NCBI GenBank assembly: GCA_016222805.1
Contig: JACRQG010000018.1
Coordinates: forward strand, 1 to 64,000
Source: Verrucomicrobiota bacterium
GTDB lineage: Bacteria > Verrucomicrobiota > Verrucomicrobiia > Opitutales > Opitutaceae
Direction of reading: 5' to 3'
DNA: 64,000 nucleotides
Positions 61,561 through 64,000 of the stretch are shown here, piece by piece (position 1 is the first letter of the stretch; each line of letters opens with the position of its first letter). The position numbers and the translations under genes were made by a program. The notes below the pieces were generated by a model. The model saw only the letters and a list, made by a program, of their open reading frames with translations, was not told the origin of the DNA and made no database searches.

Positions 61561-62982
61561 ATGATGCTGCTACCCCTGCTCCGCGCCCGGTTCGCCGGCC
61601 TGGTCTTCGCGGCCGCCGCCGCGCTCAGCCCAAGCCGGGCCGCCGATCGTCCGAACGTGCTGCTCATGGTCTCCGATGACCTCGCCGCCACGCTCGGTGC
61701 CTTCGGCCACCCGCTGGCCAAGACCCCGCACCTCGACGCCCTCGCCGCCCGCGGCGTGCGCTTCGACCGGACGTACACGCAGTTTCCCCACTGCAATCCG
61801 TCGCGCTCCTCAATGCTCTCCGGCCTCCGGCCCAACTCGACCCGGGTCACGCTCAATTCGGACAACCTCTACAAAAACGTGCCCGGCGTCGTCACGCTGC
61901 CGACGCACTTCCGTCGCCATGGCTACGCGACGGCCCGCTGCGGGAAGATCTTCCACCTCGGGGTGCCATCCGGCAACGAGAGCATGGACGACCCGCAAGC
62001 CTGGGACTTCGGCACCCCCTTCAAAGACGAGCGGCCCTATCCGCCCAGCCGCGCGAGCGCGGTGCGGGTCTCGACCGGCCAGCGCCAGGGATTGCCATGG
62101 CAGGAGATCGAATGTGCCGACGACGATCTCGTCGACGGCAACTTCGCGAAGACCGCCATCGGCTGGCTGGAAAAGCGCGATCCCAAGAAACCCTTCTTTC
62201 TCGCCGTGGGTTTCCATCGCCCCCATCTGCCCTTCGCCGCCCCGGCCCAGTACTACGATCTCTATCCCTTCGAATCGATCCCGCTGCCGCCGGAACCGGC
62301 CAACGACGTCGACGACATCCCCCTGCCCGCCCGCAACGAGTCCGTGCCCCAGTATGCACTGACCGCGACGCCGGACCAGCGCCGCGCGGCCATCCGCGCC
62401 TACCTCGCCACGGTCAGTTATATGGACGCGCAGGCCGGGCGGGTCTTCGCCGCCCTCGAGCGTCTGAAAGTCGCCGACAACACCATCATCGTCTTCACCG
62501 GCGACCACGGCTGGCATCTCGGCGAGCATGGCCTCTGGCACAAGCGCAGCCTTTTCGAAGAATCCGCCCGCGTGCCGTTCATCATCCATGCGCCGGGAGC
62601 CCGGGGCAACGGACAGGCCACGCGGAGCCTGGCCGAGATGCTGGACGTCTATCCCACCCTCTGCGACCTCACCGGCGTGCCGGCACCCGCGGTCCTGCAG
62701 GGAAAGAGCCTGCGGCCCATCCTCCAGGACCCGCGTGCCTCCGTCCACGATGCCGCCTTCACCCAGGCCCGTCGCGGCCCCAAGGCCGAGTACTGGGGCC
62801 GCAGTGTGCGCACGGCCCGCTGGCGCTGCACCGAGTGGAATGAAGGCCGCGATGGAATCGAACTCTACGATCATGACCACGACCCGCGGGAGTTCACCAA
62901 TCTGGCCCAGGATCCGCGGCATGCCACCGTCCTGAAGGAACTGCGCGCCCTGCTCGCCGCCCGCGTGCCACCCATCCCCTGA
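61561..62982 (+). CDS. sulfatase (iduronate-2-sulfatase-like), exported
   Basis: A 473-residue formylglycine sulfatase. Signal peptide to about residue 28; Asp39-Asp40 (MVSDDLAATLGAFG), CNPSR (Cys78), CGKIFHLG and TGDHGWHLGEHG place it in the same iduronate-2-sulfatase-like branch as the enzyme at 25759-27282. ATG or the adjacent ATG codon starts it. It is followed after 98 bp by a LamG-type gene on the same strand, so the two may work on one extracellular glycan. Confidence 0.94.
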   Translation: MMLLPLLRARFAGLVFAAAAALSPSRAADRPNVLLMVSDDLAATLGAFGHPLAKTPHLDALAARGVRFDRTYTQFPHCNPSRSSMLSGLRPNSTRVTLNSDNLYKNVPGVVTLPTHFRRHGYATARCGKIFHLGVPSGNESMDDPQAWDFGTPFKDERPYPPSRASAVRVSTGQRQGLPWQEIECADDDLVDGNFAKTAIGWLEKRDPKKPFFLAVGFHRPHLPFAAPAQYYDLYPFESIPLPPEPANDVDDIPLPARNESVPQYALTATPDQRRAAIRAYLATVSYMDAQAGRVFAALERLKVADNTIIVFTGDHGWHLGEHGLWHKRSLFEESARVPFIIHAPGARGNGQATRSLAEMLDVYPTLCDLTGVPAPAVLQGKSLRPILQDPRASVHDAAFTQARRGPKAEYWGRSVRTARWRCTEWNEGRDGIELYDHDHDPREFTNLAQDPRHATVLKELRALLAARVPPIP

Positions 62983-63080
62983 CCGGCCCGCCTCCAAAGC
63001 GCTCAAGCGAAGGAGCGGCCCGCCGGCAATCGGCCGCGGAAGGGTTTCCGTCGCGACCGAAAAGTCTTATCGTGGGGACG

Positions 63081-64000
63081 TGAACCTCTCCGCCCGCCTG
63101 CTCCGCCCGAGTTGGATCGCCCTCAGCCTGATCGCCGCCTGCCTCCGGGCCCAGGACGCCGAGACATGGCAAAGCGGATACACCGGCGCCGAGGCCACCG
63201 GCCCCCGGGTGCTGGGTTACTGGAGATTTGAGCCGGGTGCCGAGACCGCGGACTCCTCGGGTCGCGGCCACACGCTCACCTTCGCCGGGGCCGTAGCGTC
63301 GCCGACGGGGAAGTTCGGCGGCGCGCTGGAGTCATTTCCGGGCGGCGCCACACAGGATGTGCGGCATGCCGCGCTCGCCGCCGCGCGTCCGACCCTTTCA
63401 CCCCAGGGGGCATTCTCCCTCGAGATGTGGATCAAACCCAAGGCCGACCTGCGCGCCGAGGCGTCGCCGGTTCTCGTGGACAAGAAATACGTCGCCCACT
63501 CCGACTACCAGTGGCGGCTCACCGCGGCGGACAAGGGCGGGGCCCGGCGCCTGTTGGTCTCCCTCGGCTTTGGCGAAGCCTCCGAAACCTACCGATCGGA
63601 ACCGTTCACGCTGGGGACGGAATGGCAGCACCTCGCCTTCACGTACGATGGCGCCGGTGAGGTGCGGTTCTTCCGCAACGGCGGTTCCCTGGGCGGCGGA
63701 CGCCAGCCCGGCCGGGGACCGATCACGGCGGGCCCGCGCGCACTTTCGCTGGGCGATCGCGGCGGCAGCACCTACGCAGGCTTCCCGGGCTGGATCGACG
63801 AAGTGCGCCTGTGCGACGGCGCCCGCGAATTCCGCCCCTTCGCCGTGAGCTTCGAGATCGAGCGCCGCACGTGGCGTCGAATGGAAGCGGCTCCCACGGT
63901 CCGCGTGGTCGTTCGCAACCTGACCAAGGGGACCTCGGCTCCCGCCGCGCTGAAGCTCGGTTGGGAAGGCCTCGAACAAGTCGCCGCCACCGTCCCGTCC
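63081..64000 (+). CDS. exported LamG-domain (concanavalin A-like) protein, 5' part
   Basis: An open frame from GTG 63081 runs off the end of the window (306 codons, no stop). It encodes a signal-like start (SWIALSLIAACLRAQ), then a LamG/concanavalin A-like fold of about 200 residues: VLGYWRFEPGAETADSSGRG, FSLEMWIKPKAD, TEWQHLAFTYDGAGEVRFF, FPGWIDEVRLCDGAREF. Laminin-G-type domains bind glycans or proteins, and in this phylum they are often the N-terminal module of larger enzymes. The GTG start is the only one that gives an export signal. The catalytic part, if any, lies beyond the window. Confidence 0.82.

Overview
The window is high-GC, tightly packed DNA with no rRNA, tRNA, CRISPR array, prophage or intact insertion sequence that I can see. 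Gene content points to a Verrucomicrobiota member, most likely Opitutaceae (inference from gene families, not from a marker gene). The signs are an LL-diaminopimelate aminotransferase, six formylglycine-type sulfatases, a large TonB receptor with an N-terminal carboxypeptidase-like domain, a PEP-CTERM protein, Gfo/Idh/MocA oxidoreductases, DUF5107-TPR, NHL and FG-GAP proteins, and few Shine-Dalgarno sequences.

Layout. 0.2-4.9 kb: a divergent pair, pantothenate synthetase (with substituted active-site residues) and dapL, the latter followed by a secreted S46 dipeptidyl-peptidase. 5.0-8.7 kb (minus): a lipid-transport operon with a STAS-MlaE permease, ATPase, MCE/MlaD protein and PqiC-like lipoprotein. 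9.0-23.3 kb (plus): a long run of carbohydrate/secondary catabolism genes: Gfo/Idh oxidoreductase plus MFS transporter, NHL propeller, ceramidase-like protein, MetE-like methyltransferase, an uncharacterised TIM-barrel-like glycosidase candidate, a PhyH dioxygenase, a tandem ferritin-like protein, a second oxidoreductase, a small secreted protein and a mutarotase-like protein. 23.3-28.4 kb (minus): serine hydrolase, two sulfatases and a PepE-like peptidase. 28.6-34.9 kb (plus): Ser/Tyr/Gly-rich lipoprotein, TonB receptor, FG-GAP protein.

35.4-45.5 kb (minus) is the most interesting block. Seven genes, several overlapping by 4 bp, encode an HMG-CoA reductase, a UbiA-type prenyltransferase, a PEP-synthase-like phosphotransferase, a BtaA-like (DUF3419) aminocarboxypropyltransferase, a phytol/dolichol-kinase-like membrane protein, a GNAT acyltransferase and an AMP-forming acyl ligase. 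I infer an isoprenoid or lipid biosynthesis cluster whose product I cannot name. 45.8-50.9 kb (plus): three sulfatases. 51-54.5 kb (minus): a TIR-TPR-TolB-like signalling protein with the stub of a second TIR gene just behind it. 54.7-64 kb: PQQ-like propeller, PEP-CTERM protein, DUF5107-TPR protein, another sulfatase and the start of a LamG protein cut by the window edge.

The other notable layer is non-coding. Intergenic spaces carry a dispersed palindromic repeat family (units opening with TGTAG, closing with CTACA, containing GC-rich hairpins). Two 170-bp elements in opposite orientation have 28-bp terminal inverted repeats that co-vary between copies, and a third element has similar ends and a different interior. 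Two 9-bp-period pyrimidine tracts end at start codons. All coordinates and alignments were done by eye; no database search was possible.
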